From Pseudomonas linyingensis (GTDB lineage Bacteria; Pseudomonadota; Gammaproteobacteria; Pseudomonadales; Pseudomonadaceae), in NCBI RefSeq assembly GCF_900109175.1, contig NZ_FNZE01000025.1, positions 1-51,057 of the forward strand: DNA of 51,057 nt, written 5' to 3'. The position numbers and the translations under genes are program-made. Shown piece after piece: positions 34,747 to 48,554 of this stretch (the stretch's first letter is position 1; each line of letters opens with the position of its first letter). The notes under the pieces are model-generated. The model was not told where the DNA came from. It was given only the letters and a program-made list of their open reading frames with translations, and searched no databases.

Positions 34747-35143
34747 GGGATCCGTTGGCCAGGGGCTGTTCGGGGCGGGCTTGCGGACCAGGCCGGTTGC
34801 GCGCCAGGCGTTTCCAGAGCTTGACGAACTGCTGGTGCAGCTCGGGATTGTCCAGATCGCCGAGACCCTTGCGCGCGACCATCACGATATCCAGACCGGC
34901 GAGCATCTCCTGATGCAGACGGAAGGAATCGCGGATGAGGCGCTTCAGGCGATTGCGCTCGACGGCAAGCTTGACGCTCTTCTTGCCGATCACCAGGCCG
35001 AGGCGCGGATGATCGAGGCCGTTTTCACGGGCCAACAGTAGAACGGACTTGCCGGGAGCCTTGCCGGTGGGGGAGTCGAAGACTGCCGTGAATTGTCGGG
35101 ACGTGAGCAGACGCTTGTCCCGGCCGAAACTCCGACTCACCAC
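34739..35143 (-). CDS. rnpA: Ribonuclease P protein component RnpA
   Basis: The protein cofactor of RNase P, needed for tRNA 5' maturation. The 134-residue basic protein has the signature [18 protein letters not shown] (about 58-75). The start is GTG 35143, the first of two tandem GTG codons ([13 protein letters not shown]), by family length; GGAAGG lies immediately upstream. The longer open frame to 35302 runs through rpmH in another phase and is rejected. Confidence 0.94.
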   Translation of the reverse strand: MVSRSFGRDKRLLTSRQFTAVFDSPTGKAPGKSVLLLARENGLDHPRLGLVIGKKSVKLAVERNRLKRLIRDSFRLHQEMLAGLDIVMVARKGLGDLDNPELHQQFVKLWKRLARNRPGPQARPEQPLANGSHA

Positions 35144-35157
35144 CCTTCCCGGGCAAG

Positions 35158-35295
35158 TCAGACGGTGGTCAGACGCTTGCGGCCCTTGGCGCGGCGACGC
35201 GACAGGACTGCACGACCGTTCTTGGTTGCCATGCGCGCACGGAAGCCGTGGGTGCGGGCGCGCTTCAGATTGCTGGGCTGAAAGGTACGTTTCAT
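35158..35295 (-). CDS. rpmH: 50S ribosomal protein L34
   Basis: A 45-residue, strongly basic protein: [20 protein letters not shown] at the N-terminus and [11 protein letters not shown] at the C-terminus. L34 is usually 44 residues in pseudomonads, so the LTTV end carries one extra Thr. It is the first gene of rpmH-rnpA-yidD-yidC-mnmE, 14 bp before rnpA, driven by the promoter at 35356-35384 on the edge of oriC. Confidence 0.97.
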   Translation of the reverse strand: MKRTFQPSNLKRARTHGFRARMATKNGRAVLSRRRAKGRKRLTTV

Positions 35296-35355
35296 GGGTC
35301 ATTTACCTAGTGATCACAGGAACCCGACAGGGGTCCGCAGTTAAAGAGACCGGCG

Positions 35356-35384
35356 ATTCTATTGAAAGCGGCGCCATAGGTCAA
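35356..35384 (-). promoter_or_regulatory. Sigma-70 promoter of rpmH
   Basis: On the minus strand a -35 TTGACC (35379-35384) and a -10 TAGAAT (35356-35361) have an exact 17-bp spacer, 60 bp upstream of the rpmH start. It reads away from oriC. Confidence 0.85.
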
Positions 35385-35399
35385 TTTCCAACCAGCAGG

Positions 35400-35880
35400 T
35401 TGCTACGGTAATCCACAGGCGGCGTTCGGCTCGGTTTGTCGACGTTGCTCGTCAGGGCTGTCTTTGCCCAGCGCTTGGCGATGAGCGGGCGATCTGGTCG
35501 GCTCGCCACGGGTTTCGAACTGTCCACAAACAACATAAACGAAGAAGAATTCTTAAAAGATAGTTCTGGTAATGATATATACACAGGCCATTTTCTGTGG
35601 ATAACCCTATGGAGCCCTTTATCCACAAGGCTTTGCCAAAAACAAAAGGCTGTCGAGAAGGTGGGCTGCGGGTGTGTGGGCCCTTGGGGAAAGCTGGGGA
35701 TGAAAGGCGCTTTTATCCACAGACGGATTATCGACCAGCTTGTCCAGAGGGTTGCGGGGCACTTTGCGGCCCGGTTATCCACATGCCTTGGACGGTCGGG
35801 TGGCGGGAGGCGGCAAAAAATGTCGGATTTGCCCTCCGTCAGGCGCTGGAAGCTGCTCGGGCATGTGGATAACTTTGCAA
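35400..35880. other. Replication origin oriC
   Basis: The 648-bp gene-free spacer between divergent rpmH and dnaA holds five perfect DnaA boxes: TGTGGATAA at 35596-35604 and 35864-35872, and TTATCCACA at 35619-35627, 35713-35721 and 35775-35783. A one-mismatch box lies at 35409-35417. A strongly AT-rich block at 35528-35590 is the likely unwinding element. The position agrees with the known origin of P. putida and P. aeruginosa. The exact ends are estimates. Confidence 0.93.
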
Positions 35881-35894
35881 CGCGCCGCTACAAT
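35866..35894 (+). promoter_or_regulatory. Probable dnaA promoter overlapped by a DnaA box
   Basis: A -10 TACAAT (35889-35894) has a weak -35 TGGATA (35866-35871) at 17 bp. The -35 lies inside the perfect DnaA box 35864-35872, suggesting autoregulation of dnaA. The site is 49 bp before the start codon. Confidence 0.55.
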
Positions 35895-35943
35895 GCGTCC
35901 TTTGCCCTGTCTATCAAGACGCTTTCCTAGCGAGGGAAACCGA

Positions 35944-37410
35944 GTGTCCGTGGAACTGTGGCAGCAATGCGTGGAGGTTCTGCGCGACGAGCTGCCTTCC
36001 CAGCAATTCAACACCTGGATCCGTCCGCTGCAGGTCGAGACGCACGGCGACGAGTTGCGCGTGTACGCGCCCAACCGTTTCGTGCTCGACTGGGTCAACG
36101 AGAAATACATCGGTCGCCTGCTCGAACTGATGGGCGAGCGCGGCAACGGCCAGACGCCGGCGTTGTCCCTGCTGATCGGCAGCAAGCGTCCCGCTGCCCC
36201 GCGCCCGGCGCCTGCCGCCCCCTCGGCGCAGATGGCCCAGGTGGCGTCCGCGCCGATGTTTGAACCGACGGTGGCCGACAGCGCGGTGGCCAGCGCCGAA
36301 TCGGCGGCGGCCAAGGCGGTGACCGAAGTGCAGAGCGCGCCGCTGGTGCGTACCGAGCGCACCGTGCAAGTCGAGGGCGGCCTGAAACACACCAGCTACC
36401 TGAACCGCAACTTCACCTTCGAGAACTTCGTCGAGGGCAAGTCGAACCAGCTGGCGCGCGCCGCCGCCTGGCAGGTGGCCGACAACCCCAAGCACGGCTA
36501 CAACCCGCTGTTCCTGTATGGCGGCGTCGGCCTCGGCAAGACCCACCTGATGCATGCGGTGGGCAACCACCTGTTGAAGAAGAACCCGAATGCCAAGGTG
36601 GTCTACCTGCATTCCGAGCGCTTCGTCGCCGACATGGTCAAGGCCCTGCAGCTCAACGCGATCAACGACTTCAAGCGCTTCTACCGCTCGGTGGACGCCC
36701 TGCTGATCGACGACATCCAGTTCTTTGCCCGCAAGGAGCGTTCCCAGGAGGAGTTCTTCCACACCTTCAACGCCCTGCTCGAGGGCGGCCAGCAGGTGAT
36801 CCTCACCAGCGACCGCTACCCGAAGGAGATCGAGGGCCTGGAGGAGCGCCTGAAGTCGCGCTTCGGCTGGGGCCTGACCGTCGCCGTCGAGCCGCCGGAA
36901 CTGGAAACCCGCGTGGCGATCCTGATGAAGAAGGCCGAGCAGGCCAAGGTCGACCTGCCCCACGACGCCGCCTTCTTCATCGCCCAGCGCATCCGCTCCA
37001 ACGTGCGCGAACTGGAAGGCTCGCTGAAACGGGTGATCGCCCACGCCCACTTCACCGGCAGCGAGATCAGCATCGAGCTGGTGCGCGAGTCGTTGAAGGA
37101 TCTGCTCGCCCTGCAGGACAAGCTGGTCAGCATCGACAACATCCAGCGCACCGTGGCCGAGTACTACAAGATCAAGATTTCCGACCTGCTGTCCAAGCGC
37201 CGCTCGCGCTCGGTGGCCCGTCCGCGCCAGGTGGCGATGGCCCTGTCCAAGGAGCTGACCAACCACAGCCTGCCGGAAATCGGCGATGCCTTCGGCGGTC
37301 GCGACCACACCACCGTGCTGCACGCCTGCCGCAAGATCGCCGAGCTTCGCGAGCAGGACGCCGACATTCGTGAAGACTACAAGAACCTGCTGCGCACCCT
37401 GACTACCTGA
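35944..37410 (+). CDS. dnaA: Chromosomal replication initiator DnaA
   Basis: A 488-residue AAA+ initiator that binds DnaA boxes and melts oriC. Domain I (about 1-85, [20 protein letters not shown] start) binds helicase partners. A proline- and alanine-rich linker follows (about 85-150). Domain III has Walker [16 protein letters not shown] and Walker [10 protein letters not shown]. Domain IV carries the DNA-binding signature [15 protein letters not shown]. The start is GTG 35944 with GAGGG 8 bp upstream; the frame is open further upstream through oriC, which is not coding. dnaN follows 29 bp later. Confidence 0.98.
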   Translation: MSVELWQQCVEVLRDELPSQQFNTWIRPLQVETHGDELRVYAPNRFVLDWVNEKYIGRLLELMGERGNGQTPALSLLIGSKRPAAPRPAPAAPSAQMAQVASAPMFEPTVADSAVASAESAAAKAVTEVQSAPLVRTERTVQVEGGLKHTSYLNRNFTFENFVEGKSNQLARAAAWQVADNPKHGYNPLFLYGGVGLGKTHLMHAVGNHLLKKNPNAKVVYLHSERFVADMVKALQLNAINDFKRFYRSVDALLIDDIQFFARKERSQEEFFHTFNALLEGGQQVILTSDRYPKEIEGLEERLKSRFGWGLTVAVEPPELETRVAILMKKAEQAKVDLPHDAAFFIAQRIRSNVRELEGSLKRVIAHAHFTGSEISIELVRESLKDLLALQDKLVSIDNIQRTVAEYYKIKISDLLSKRRSRSVARPRQVAMALSKELTNHSLPEIGDAFGGRDHTTVLHACRKIAELREQDADIREDYKNLLRTLTT

Positions 37411-37439
37411 CAGGCGTGCCCCGGAAGCCGAGACTGAAG

Positions 37440-38543
37440 ATGCATTTCACCATTCAACGCGAAGCCCTGCTCAAGCCGCTGCAACTGGTCGCCGGTGTCG
37501 TCGAACGCCGGCAGACCCTGCCGGTGCTGTCCAACGTGCTGCTGGTGGTGCAGGGCCAGCAGCTGTCGCTGACCGGCACCGACCTCGAGGTCGAGCTGGT
37601 CGGCCGCGTGCAGCTGGAAGAGCCCGCCGAAGCCGGCGAGATCACCGTGCCGGCGCGCAAGCTGATGGACATCTGCAAGAGCCTGCCGTCCGACGCGCTG
37701 GTCGACATCCGCGTCGACGAGCAGAAACTGCTGATCAAGGCCGGGCGCAGCCGCTTCAGCCTGTCCACCCTGCCGGCCAACGACTTCCCCTCGGTGGAGG
37801 AAAGCCAGGGTTCGCTGACCTTCGCCGTGGCGCAGAGCAAGCTGCGCCGGCTGATCGAGCGCACCAGCTTCGCCATGGCCCAGCAGGACGTGCGCTACTA
37901 CCTCAACGGCCTGCTGCTGGAGGTCAACGCCGGCCGTCTCAGCGCCGTCGCCACCGACGGCCACCGCCTGGCGTTGTGCTCGCTGGAGGCCGGCATCGAA
38001 GCGGCCGACAAGCACCAGGTCATCGTGCCGCGCAAGGGCATCCTCGAGCTGGCGCGCCTGCTGACGGCGCCGGATGAGGCGATCAGCATCGTCCTCGGCC
38101 AGCACCATATCCGCGCCACCACCGGCGAGTTCACCTTCACCTCCAAGCTGGTGGACGGCAAGTTCCCCGATTATCAGCGCGTATTGCCGCGCAATGGCGA
38201 CAAGCTGGTCCTCGGCGACCGCCAGGCGCTGCGCGAGGCGTTCAGCCGCACCGCCATCCTCTCCAACGAGAAGTACCGCGGCATCCGCCTGCAGCTGAGC
38301 AACGGCCAGCTGAAGATCCAGGCCAACAACCCGGAGCAGGAAGAGGCCGAGGAAGAAGTGCAGGTCAACTACTTCGGCGATGCCCTGGAAGTCGGCTTCA
38401 ACGTCAGCTACCTGCTCGACGTGCTCGGCGTGATGACCGCCGACCAGGTGCGCATCACCCTCGCCGACGCCAACAGCAGCGCCCTGCTGCAGGAAGCCGA
38501 CAACGACGATTCGTCCTACGTCGTGATGCCGATGCGTCTGTGA
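37440..38543 (+). CDS. dnaN: DNA polymerase III sliding clamp, beta subunit
   Basis: A ring-forming clamp of 367 residues with three topologically equal domains. It starts MHFTIQREALLKPLQLVAGV and ends with the usual SYVVMPMRL, the C-terminal part of the partner-binding pocket. ATG 37440 is chosen over an in-frame start at 37416 on family grounds. Confidence 0.98.
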   Translation: MHFTIQREALLKPLQLVAGVVERRQTLPVLSNVLLVVQGQQLSLTGTDLEVELVGRVQLEEPAEAGEITVPARKLMDICKSLPSDALVDIRVDEQKLLIKAGRSRFSLSTLPANDFPSVEESQGSLTFAVAQSKLRRLIERTSFAMAQQDVRYYLNGLLLEVNAGRLSAVATDGHRLALCSLEAGIEAADKHQVIVPRKGILELARLLTAPDEAISIVLGQHHIRATTGEFTFTSKLVDGKFPDYQRVLPRNGDKLVLGDRQALREAFSRTAILSNEKYRGIRLQLSNGQLKIQANNPEQEEAEEEVQVNYFGDALEVGFNVSYLLDVLGVMTADQVRITLADANSSALLQEADNDDSSYVVMPMRL

Positions 38544-38559
38544 CCTGCCGGGCGGATCC

Positions 38560-38678
38560 TGTGGATAAGATGTGGATGTACCCGCCACAGGGTCTGCCCC
38601 ACCCCGGGCTGTGCAGCATGTGGCTGGATAGACCTGTGGATAACGCTGTGCACAAGCTGTCAGTCCCGTTTATCCACA
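38560..38678. other. DnaA-box cluster in the dnaN-recF spacer
   Basis: The 151-bp spacer 38544-38694 contains three perfect boxes: TGTGGATAA at 38560-38568 and 38635-38643, and TTATCCACA at 38670-38678. A weaker one lies at 38571-38579. The last box ends 16 bp before recF, so DnaA may repress or activate recF-gyrB, or the region may serve as a DnaA reservoir next to oriC. Confidence 0.8.
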
Positions 38679-38694
38679 GTTATGGCGGCTGCCC

Positions 38695-42212
<3,518 letters not shown>

Positions 42213-42222
42213 CAGAAAAAAC

Positions 42223-42245
42223 AGTGGATAAGATTGTTATCCACA
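42223..42245. promoter_or_regulatory. DnaA boxes downstream of gyrB
   Basis: TTATCCACA at 42237-42245 is perfect and AGTGGATAA at 42223-42231 has one mismatch. Both lie between the gyrB stop and its terminator. Confidence 0.65.
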
Positions 42246-42258
42246 GGTGAGGCTAGCA

Positions 42259-42299
42259 AAACCCCCGGTGGATGAACGTCTGCCGGGGGTTTCGTTTTT
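42259..42299 (+). terminator. Rho-independent terminator of gyrB
   Basis: AAACCCCCGG (42259-42268) pairs with CCGGGGGTTT (42283-42292) across a 14-nt loop, followed by CGTTTTT. It is a strong terminator 47 bp after the gyrB stop. Confidence 0.92.
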
Positions 42300-42374
42300 C
42301 TGGGCGCCGAACGTGCTCAAGCGCGAGCTACATGCTGCCGACAATGTGGGTAACTCTTGGAGAATGCGCCAGCT

Positions 42375-42632
42375 ATGGACAACATGAACGATTCCCGCCC
42401 GGCGGATGGTTGCGCCGCCAGCGTGCTGGTCGACGCGGCGGGGCTGAGCCTGCCGGACGGCAGGGCTGTGGATATGTCGCTGCGGGCCAGCGTGGTGTTT
42501 GCGCTCAGGGTCTACAACTCGCAGATTCTCGAGGGCCAGCTGCGCCAGCATATCGTCATGGCGCTGACCGCACGGACGGTGGGCCAGATGCGCCGGATCA
42601 TTGCGGCGGCCGATCGTCTGTTGGGCAAGTGA
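42375..42632 (+). CDS. Small hypothetical protein
   Basis: An 85-residue protein that I do not recognise. It begins MDNMNDSRPADG, has a hydrophobic-polar pattern suggesting mixed alpha/beta structure in the first half, and a helical, arginine-rich C-terminus (MRRIIAAADRLLGK). No signal peptide or membrane helix is seen. GGAG lies 12 bp before ATG 42375; TTG 42357 and ATG 42384 are alternatives. It lies between the gyrB terminator and the convergent ZapE-like gene. Confidence 0.55.
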   Translation: MDNMNDSRPADGCAASVLVDAAGLSLPDGRAVDMSLRASVVFALRVYNSQILEGQLRQHIVMALTARTVGQMRRIIAAADRLLGK

Positions 42633-42652
42633 GCTGAGGTGTTGTCGGGTAG

Positions 42653-43795
42653 TTATCCACAGCTGTCGCCGAATCGCGCCAGCTGCATCTCCCGTAGCCG
42701 GCTCAGGGTGCGGCGGAACGGAAACTCCAGATAACCCTCTGTGTATAACTCTTCCAGCGGCACGGCGGCCTCCAGGTACAGTGGCACGCGGCGGTCGTAG
42801 CATTCGTCGACCAAGGCGATGAAGCGGCGCACGCTGTCGTCGTGGGCGGCGAGCGCCGGCAGCTGGCGGTCGCCGGCGACCACCCGTTGACTGCCGTCCT
42901 CGGTGCCGCGGGCGATCTTCGCCGCGCGCTGTTGGCCGCCGAGGCGCGGCACCTCGCCGAGCAGGATGGCGCTGAAGCGGTCGCACAGGGCGATGAAGTC
43001 GAAGGCCGACAGCGGTTGCTCGCACAGCTCGGCGTAGCGGCACCAGACTACCGTGCTGCTGTGCTGCACGGCGGCGATGTGCCGCCGGCCCAGTTCGATG
43101 GGTGCCGTGGATAGCGGCTGCCCCGCGCTCAGGCGGTCGAATAGCGTGTGCAGGGCGCTGCTGCTGGCCGGCTCGGCGACCCAGTAGCGCGGCTGCTGCG
43201 CGCCGGGATGCAGGCGGTGGTCCTGGCCGCCGTCGACGGCGAGCGCCTGCATGTGGCGCTGGATGGCGGCAATCGCCGGCAGCAAGCGTTCGCGGTTGAA
43301 GCCGTCGGCATACAGCTGTTCGGGCGGCTGGTTGGAGGTGGCGACCACCGTCACCCCGGCGGCGAAGATCGCCTGCAGCAGCGGGCCGAGCAGCATGGCG
43401 TCGCCGATGTCGCTGACGAACAGTTCGTCAAAACACAGCACGCGCACTTCCGCCGCCAGCTCGCCGGCCAGCGCCTGCAGCGGGTCGGGCGTGCCGGTGA
43501 GCTGGAACAGGCGGCGGTGCACCCAGCGCATGAAATGGTGGAAGTGCTGGCGTCGCGCCGGGATGCGCAGGCTGTGGTGGAAGCGGTCCATCAGCCAGGT
43601 CTTGCCGCGCCCGACCGGCCCCCACAGGTACACCCCGCGCGGCGGCGACAGCGGATCAAACTGCCGATGCAGGGCCTGATGGCAGGCTTCCAGCTGCTGC
43701 ACGGCCTGCCATTGCGCTGCATCGGCGACGAAGCCGTGCTGGTCGATGGCCTGCCGGTAGGCGGTCAGGGGCGAGACGACATCCAGCGTGTTCAC
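42653..43795 (-). CDS. zapE: ZapE/AFG1-family ATPase
   Basis: A 380-residue P-loop ATPase. Walker A WGPVGRGKTWLMDRF lies near 54-68, Walker B VLCFDELFVSDIGDAM near 120-135, and VATSNQPPEQLYADGFNRE with its sensor-1 asparagine near 150-168, all hallmarks of AFG1/ZapE. E. coli ZapE destabilises Z-rings under stress. Pseudomonads generally have a ZapE elsewhere beside cell-envelope genes, so this could be a paralog; a search would tell. The start is GTG 43795, whose GTGA overlaps the cupin stop. The stop codon lies within a perfect DnaA box (42653-42661). Confidence 0.8.
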   Translation of the reverse strand: MNTLDVVSPLTAYRQAIDQHGFVADAAQWQAVQQLEACHQALHRQFDPLSPPRGVYLWGPVGRGKTWLMDRFHHSLRIPARRQHFHHFMRWVHRRLFQLTGTPDPLQALAGELAAEVRVLCFDELFVSDIGDAMLLGPLLQAIFAAGVTVVATSNQPPEQLYADGFNRERLLPAIAAIQRHMQALAVDGGQDHRLHPGAQQPRYWVAEPASSSALHTLFDRLSAGQPLSTAPIELGRRHIAAVQHSSTVVWCRYAELCEQPLSAFDFIALCDRFSAILLGEVPRLGGQQRAAKIARGTEDGSQRVVAGDRQLPALAAHDDSVRRFIALVDECYDRRVPLYLEAAVPLEELYTEGYLEFPFRRTLSRLREMQLARFGDSCG

Positions 43796-44184
43796 GGGAG
43801 AGGGTTTCCTTGCTGTTCGGGTCGCGCGGCTGGCGATTCGCGCGGCCACACGGGCGTGGCCGCTGCGCCGCAGTGCACCGCCAGCCACACCGTCGGTTGT
43901 CCCGCTGCGGTGGCTTCGACGCGATGGCGTACGCCGGCCGGGATCAGCAGGTGATCGCCGGGCTGCAGCGCGACGGCTTCGGCCTGCGGTTCCAGGCGCA
44001 GCACGGCACTGCCGCTGAGCAGCAGCACCCATTCGTCCCAGGCCTGGTCGTACCAGAAGCCCGGCGGGCTGGCCTGGCCGTGGGAGACGATGCGCTCGAT
44101 CCGGCAGCCGGGCCGCTCGAGCAGGTCGTCGAAGCACTCGCCGCTGCGCGCATCGGGCAGCGGCTGGAACAGGTTGGCGGGCAT
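43792..44184 (-). CDS. Cupin-domain protein
   Basis: A 130-residue single-domain cupin. The core runs from about 40 to 108, with WYDQAWDEWVLLLSGSAVL matching cupin motif 1 loosely and LQPGDHLLIPAGVRHRVE giving motif 2 with its PAGxxH. The tail is proline- and glutamate-rich. Metal ligands are incomplete, so a binding role is as likely as an enzyme. GGAG lies 8 bp before ATG 44184. It overlaps the ZapE-like gene by 4 bp and lies 13 bp after the pseudouridine synthase gene, so the three form one operon. Confidence 0.8.
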   Translation of the reverse strand: MPANLFQPLPDARSGECFDDLLERPGCRIERIVSHGQASPPGFWYDQAWDEWVLLLSGSAVLRLEPQAEAVALQPGDHLLIPAGVRHRVEATAAGQPTVWLAVHCGAAATPVWPRESPAARPEQQGNPLP

Positions 44185-44197
44185 CGGGGACTCCGGT

Positions 44198-45091
44198 TTA
44201 CCAGTCCAGCTGCAGGCGGCTGGTGAAGGTGCGCGGCTCGCCGCTCAGCGGGTCGCGAAAGTGCAGGCCGCGGGCCAGCAGCTTGAGCGGACGCTCGAAG
44301 TCGTCCGCGGCGTCGAGGGCGGCAGTCAGCTCGGGATAGAAGGGATCGTTGCAGATTGGCGCACCGAGGGCGGCCAGGTGCACGCGAAGCTGGTGCTTCT
44401 TGCCGGTGACCGGATACAGCGCGTAGCGCCACAGCGCGCCGCGGCGCTCGAGCACTTCGATGCGCGTTTCGCTGTTCGGCGTGCCGGGGCCCTCCTGCAT
44501 GCGGAAGAACGGCTCGCCGGCCACCAGGCGGGTGGCGCGTTGCAGCGGGAATTGCAGCTGCGGCAACGCCGGAGCGATGGCCTCGTAGTGCTTGTCGATC
44601 TGCCGCTCGCGGAACAGTGCCTGATAGCGTCCGCGACTGGCCGGGTTGGTGGAGAACAGCACCAGCCCGGCGGTCGGCCGGTCGATGCGGTGCAGCGGCA
44701 CCAGCTGCGGATTGCCGAGGCGGCGTACCAGGCGCGCCAGCAGGGTCTGCTCGACCCAGGCGCCGGCCGGCATCACTGGCAGGAAGTGCGGCTTGTCGAC
44801 CACCAGCAGGTGCTCGTCGGCATGCAGCACGCATTCCTCGAAGGGGATCGGCGTCTCCTCCGCCACCTCGCGGAAATAGTGGATGCGCAGGCCGACCCGG
44901 TAGGGATGCGCGGCGTTGAGCGGCGCGCCGTCGCCGTCCAGCACCCGGCCGCGCTGCATGCGTGCCAGCCAGGTGGCGCGGTCGATGGCCGGGAAATGCT
45001 CGCACAGGCAGTCGAGCACCGTGGCCCAGGCGCCCTGCGGCAGGTGCAGGGTACTCGGACGCATGACGGCGCTGGACGACGGAAGGGACAT
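44198..45091 (-). CDS. RluA-family pseudouridine synthase
   Basis: A 297-residue RNA pseudouridine synthase with the RluA catalytic block PLHRIDRPTAGLVLFSTN, whose Asp is the nucleophile, near 155, and the downstream motif PVTGKKHQLRVHLAALG near 228-244. The first 75 residues could include a degenerate S4-like RNA-binding region. The RNA target cannot be read from sequence. ATG 45091 is the first start; ATG 45064 is possible. It is divergent from ald. Confidence 0.88.
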   Translation of the reverse strand: MSLPSSSAVMRPSTLHLPQGAWATVLDCLCEHFPAIDRATWLARMQRGRVLDGDGAPLNAAHPYRVGLRIHYFREVAEETPIPFEECVLHADEHLLVVDKPHFLPVMPAGAWVEQTLLARLVRRLGNPQLVPLHRIDRPTAGLVLFSTNPASRGRYQALFRERQIDKHYEAIAPALPQLQFPLQRATRLVAGEPFFRMQEGPGTPNSETRIEVLERRGALWRYALYPVTGKKHQLRVHLAALGAPICNDPFYPELTAALDAADDFERPLKLLARGLHFRDPLSGEPRTFTSRLQLDW

Positions 45092-45258
45092 GGCGACACT
45101 CGGGCTGCTGGATGGAGTGCATTAGGCCGCAGGCGGTCGCCGCCGTCAAAAGTGCGCGACCATTTGCGCCCCGCCGCTGCCCCGCCGCCGGTCGGCGGCA
45201 GGGTGCTGGCACCGTGCTACGCTCAGGAAAAGTCCATGTGCGGCTACGGAGAACTGCC

Positions 45259-46380
45259 ATGCGTATCGGTGTCCCCAGGGAAATCAAGAATCATGAGTAC
45301 CGCGTCGGACTGACCCCGCAGTCGGTCGCCGAGCTGCGCGCGCTCGGTCACCATATCTGGGTGGAGACCCAGGCGGGGGCGGCCATCGGCTTCAGCGACG
45401 CCGACTACGAGAAGGCCGGGGCGCGGATCGCCGCGGATGGCGAGCAGGTGTTCGCCGAGGCCGAGCTGATCGTCAAGGTCAAGGAGCCGCTGGCCTCGGA
45501 GCGCGCCCGCCTGCATGCCGGACACACCCTGTTCACCTACCTGCACCTGGCGCCGGATCGGCCGCAGACCGACGAGCTGCTGGCCAGCGGCGCCACCTGC
45601 ATCGCCTACGAGACGGTCACCGATGCCAAGGGCCGCCTGCCGCTGCTGGCGCCGATGTCCGAGGTGGCCGGGCGCATGTCGATCCAGGTCGGCGCCAGCT
45701 GCCTGGAGAAGGTCCATGGTGGGCGCGGCGTGCTGCTTGGCGGCGTACCCGGGGTGGCGCCGGGCAAGGTGGTGATCGTCGGCGGCGGTGTGGTTGGCAG
45801 TCATGCCGCGGCGATGGCCATCGGCCTCGGCGCGGAGGTGACCATCCTCGACAAGAACATGGAGGCCCTGCGCCGTCTGGATGCGCAGTACGGCAACCGC
45901 ATCGCCACCCGCTACTCGACCCGCGCGGCGCTGAGCGAGCTGGTGCTGGCGGCCGATCTGGTGATCGGCAGCGTGCTGATCCCCGGCGCGACGGCGCCCA
46001 AGCTGATCAGCGCCGGCATGGTGCGGCAGATGAAGGCCGGCGCGGTGCTGGTCGACGTGGCCATCGACCAGGGCGGCTGCGCCGAGACCTCGCGGCCGAC
46101 CACCCACACCCATCCGACCTACGTGGTCGACGAGGTGGTGCACTACTGCGTGGCCAACATGCCCGGCGGCGTGGCGCGCACAGCCACTCTGGCGCTCAAC
46201 AACGCCACCCTGCCCTTCGTCGTCGCCCTGGCCGAAAAGGGCATCCGGCGGGCGCTGGAGGAGGACGTGCATCTGCGCAACGGCCTCAACGTCGCCAGCG
46301 GCGCGATCAACAATGCCGGCGTGGCACAGGCGCACAAGTTGCCGTACGTGCCGACCGAGGAAGTGCTGCTGCGCCTGTGA
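45259..46380 (+). CDS. ald: Alanine dehydrogenase
   Basis: Interconverts L-alanine with pyruvate and ammonia using NAD+. The 373-residue protein starts [20 protein letters not shown]. It has the substrate-binding Lys in VKVKEPL, the NAD-binding loop [14 protein letters not shown] (about 170-183) and the C-terminal [19 protein letters not shown] 45259 has GGAGAA 7 bp upstream; the frame open from 45112 has no support. It ends 34 bp before the convergent dmpR-like gene, with a parS site in the gap. Confidence 0.95.
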   Translation: MRIGVPREIKNHEYRVGLTPQSVAELRALGHHIWVETQAGAAIGFSDADYEKAGARIAADGEQVFAEAELIVKVKEPLASERARLHAGHTLFTYLHLAPDRPQTDELLASGATCIAYETVTDAKGRLPLLAPMSEVAGRMSIQVGASCLEKVHGGRGVLLGGVPGVAPGKVVIVGGGVVGSHAAAMAIGLGAEVTILDKNMEALRRLDAQYGNRIATRYSTRAALSELVLAADLVIGSVLIPGATAPKLISAGMVRQMKAGAVLVDVAIDQGGCAETSRPTTHTHPTYVVDEVVHYCVANMPGGVARTATLALNNATLPFVVALAEKGIRRALEEDVHLRNGLNVASGAINNAGVAQAHKLPYVPTEEVLLRL

Positions 46381-46381
46381 G

Positions 46382-46397
46382 TGTTCCACGTGGAACA
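46382..46397. promoter_or_regulatory. parS centromere site between ald and the dmpR-like gene
   Basis: TGTTCCACGTGGAACA, a perfect 16-bp palindrome starting 2 bp after the ald stop codon, about 10.7 kb from oriC on the right replichore. As RNA it would also form a hairpin between the convergent genes. Confidence 0.93.
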
Positions 46398-46414
46398 GGG
46401 GCGGCCGGATGGCA

Positions 46415-48112
<1,698 letters not shown>

Positions 48113-48199
48113 CGGGCGGGCCCCTTGCTTGTTGTTGTGGGGGGAGGTGGCGCGCGCGCGCGGCCGATATCGGCATGGAACCGGGTTGCCGGCAAAAAA

Positions 48200-48323
48200 T
48201 CAATCAAATGGTCAAAAACGACGGAAATTGATCATCTGCTGCAATTTGCCGCGGCAGCGCCCTGCCCTGCATGGGCTGGGCCTTTGGCTTGGGAGCGTGG
48301 CGAGAAGTTGATCAAATCGTGAA
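48200..48323. promoter_or_regulatory. Three candidate DmpR/XylR-type upstream activator sites
   Basis: Compared with the UAS dyad TTGATCAATTGATCAA, three 16-mers match: TTGACCATTTGATTGA (minus strand, 48200-48215, 12 of 16), the plus-strand site beginning TTGATCAT at 48228-48243 (11 of 16) and the one beginning TTGATCAA at 48308-48323 (12 of 16). They lie about 130-255 bp upstream of the -24 element, the usual range for enhancer-bound activators. Confidence 0.65.
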
Positions 48324-48411
48324 TTTTCTTGCCTGGCCATCCTCTCCCGCTGCCGGCCCGCTGATCGTGACGACGTCGCCGTACGTCGATATTCGATAAA
48401 AAATTCATATA

Positions 48412-48424
48412 AATCAGTTATTTA
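48412..48424 (+). promoter_or_regulatory. IHF-binding site candidate
   Basis: AATCAGTTATTTA fully matches WATCARNNNNTTR, within an AT-rich stretch 30 bp upstream of the -24 element and between the activator sites and promoter. IHF bending here would bring activator and sigma-54 polymerase together. Confidence 0.7.
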
Positions 48425-48453
48425 GATTCGATTCTCGAGGCCGGCGGCGGCCT

Positions 48454-48469
48454 TGGCACAGCCATTGCT
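48454..48469 (+). promoter_or_regulatory. Sigma-54 (-24/-12) promoter of the meta-cleavage operon
   Basis: TGGCAC-N5-TTGCT matches the RpoN consensus at every conserved base. Transcription should start near 48480, 75 bp before the first open frame and 310 bp before the ferredoxin gene. The 48113-48554 interval has no gene and is fully regulatory. Confidence 0.9.
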
Positions 48470-48554
48470 CCAGTGTTCCGTACAAGCAGAGCTGCCTGAA
48501 GACTGATCAGCCTGCTGCCGCCAACCGATACAAAAACAAAACGGTACGGTCGAC

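Noticed and set aside
35740-35943. N-terminal extension of dnaA through oriC (frame open from 35740)
   Set aside because: It contains DnaA boxes and low-complexity residues; GTG 35944 has a good ribosome site and gives the conserved DnaA N-terminus.
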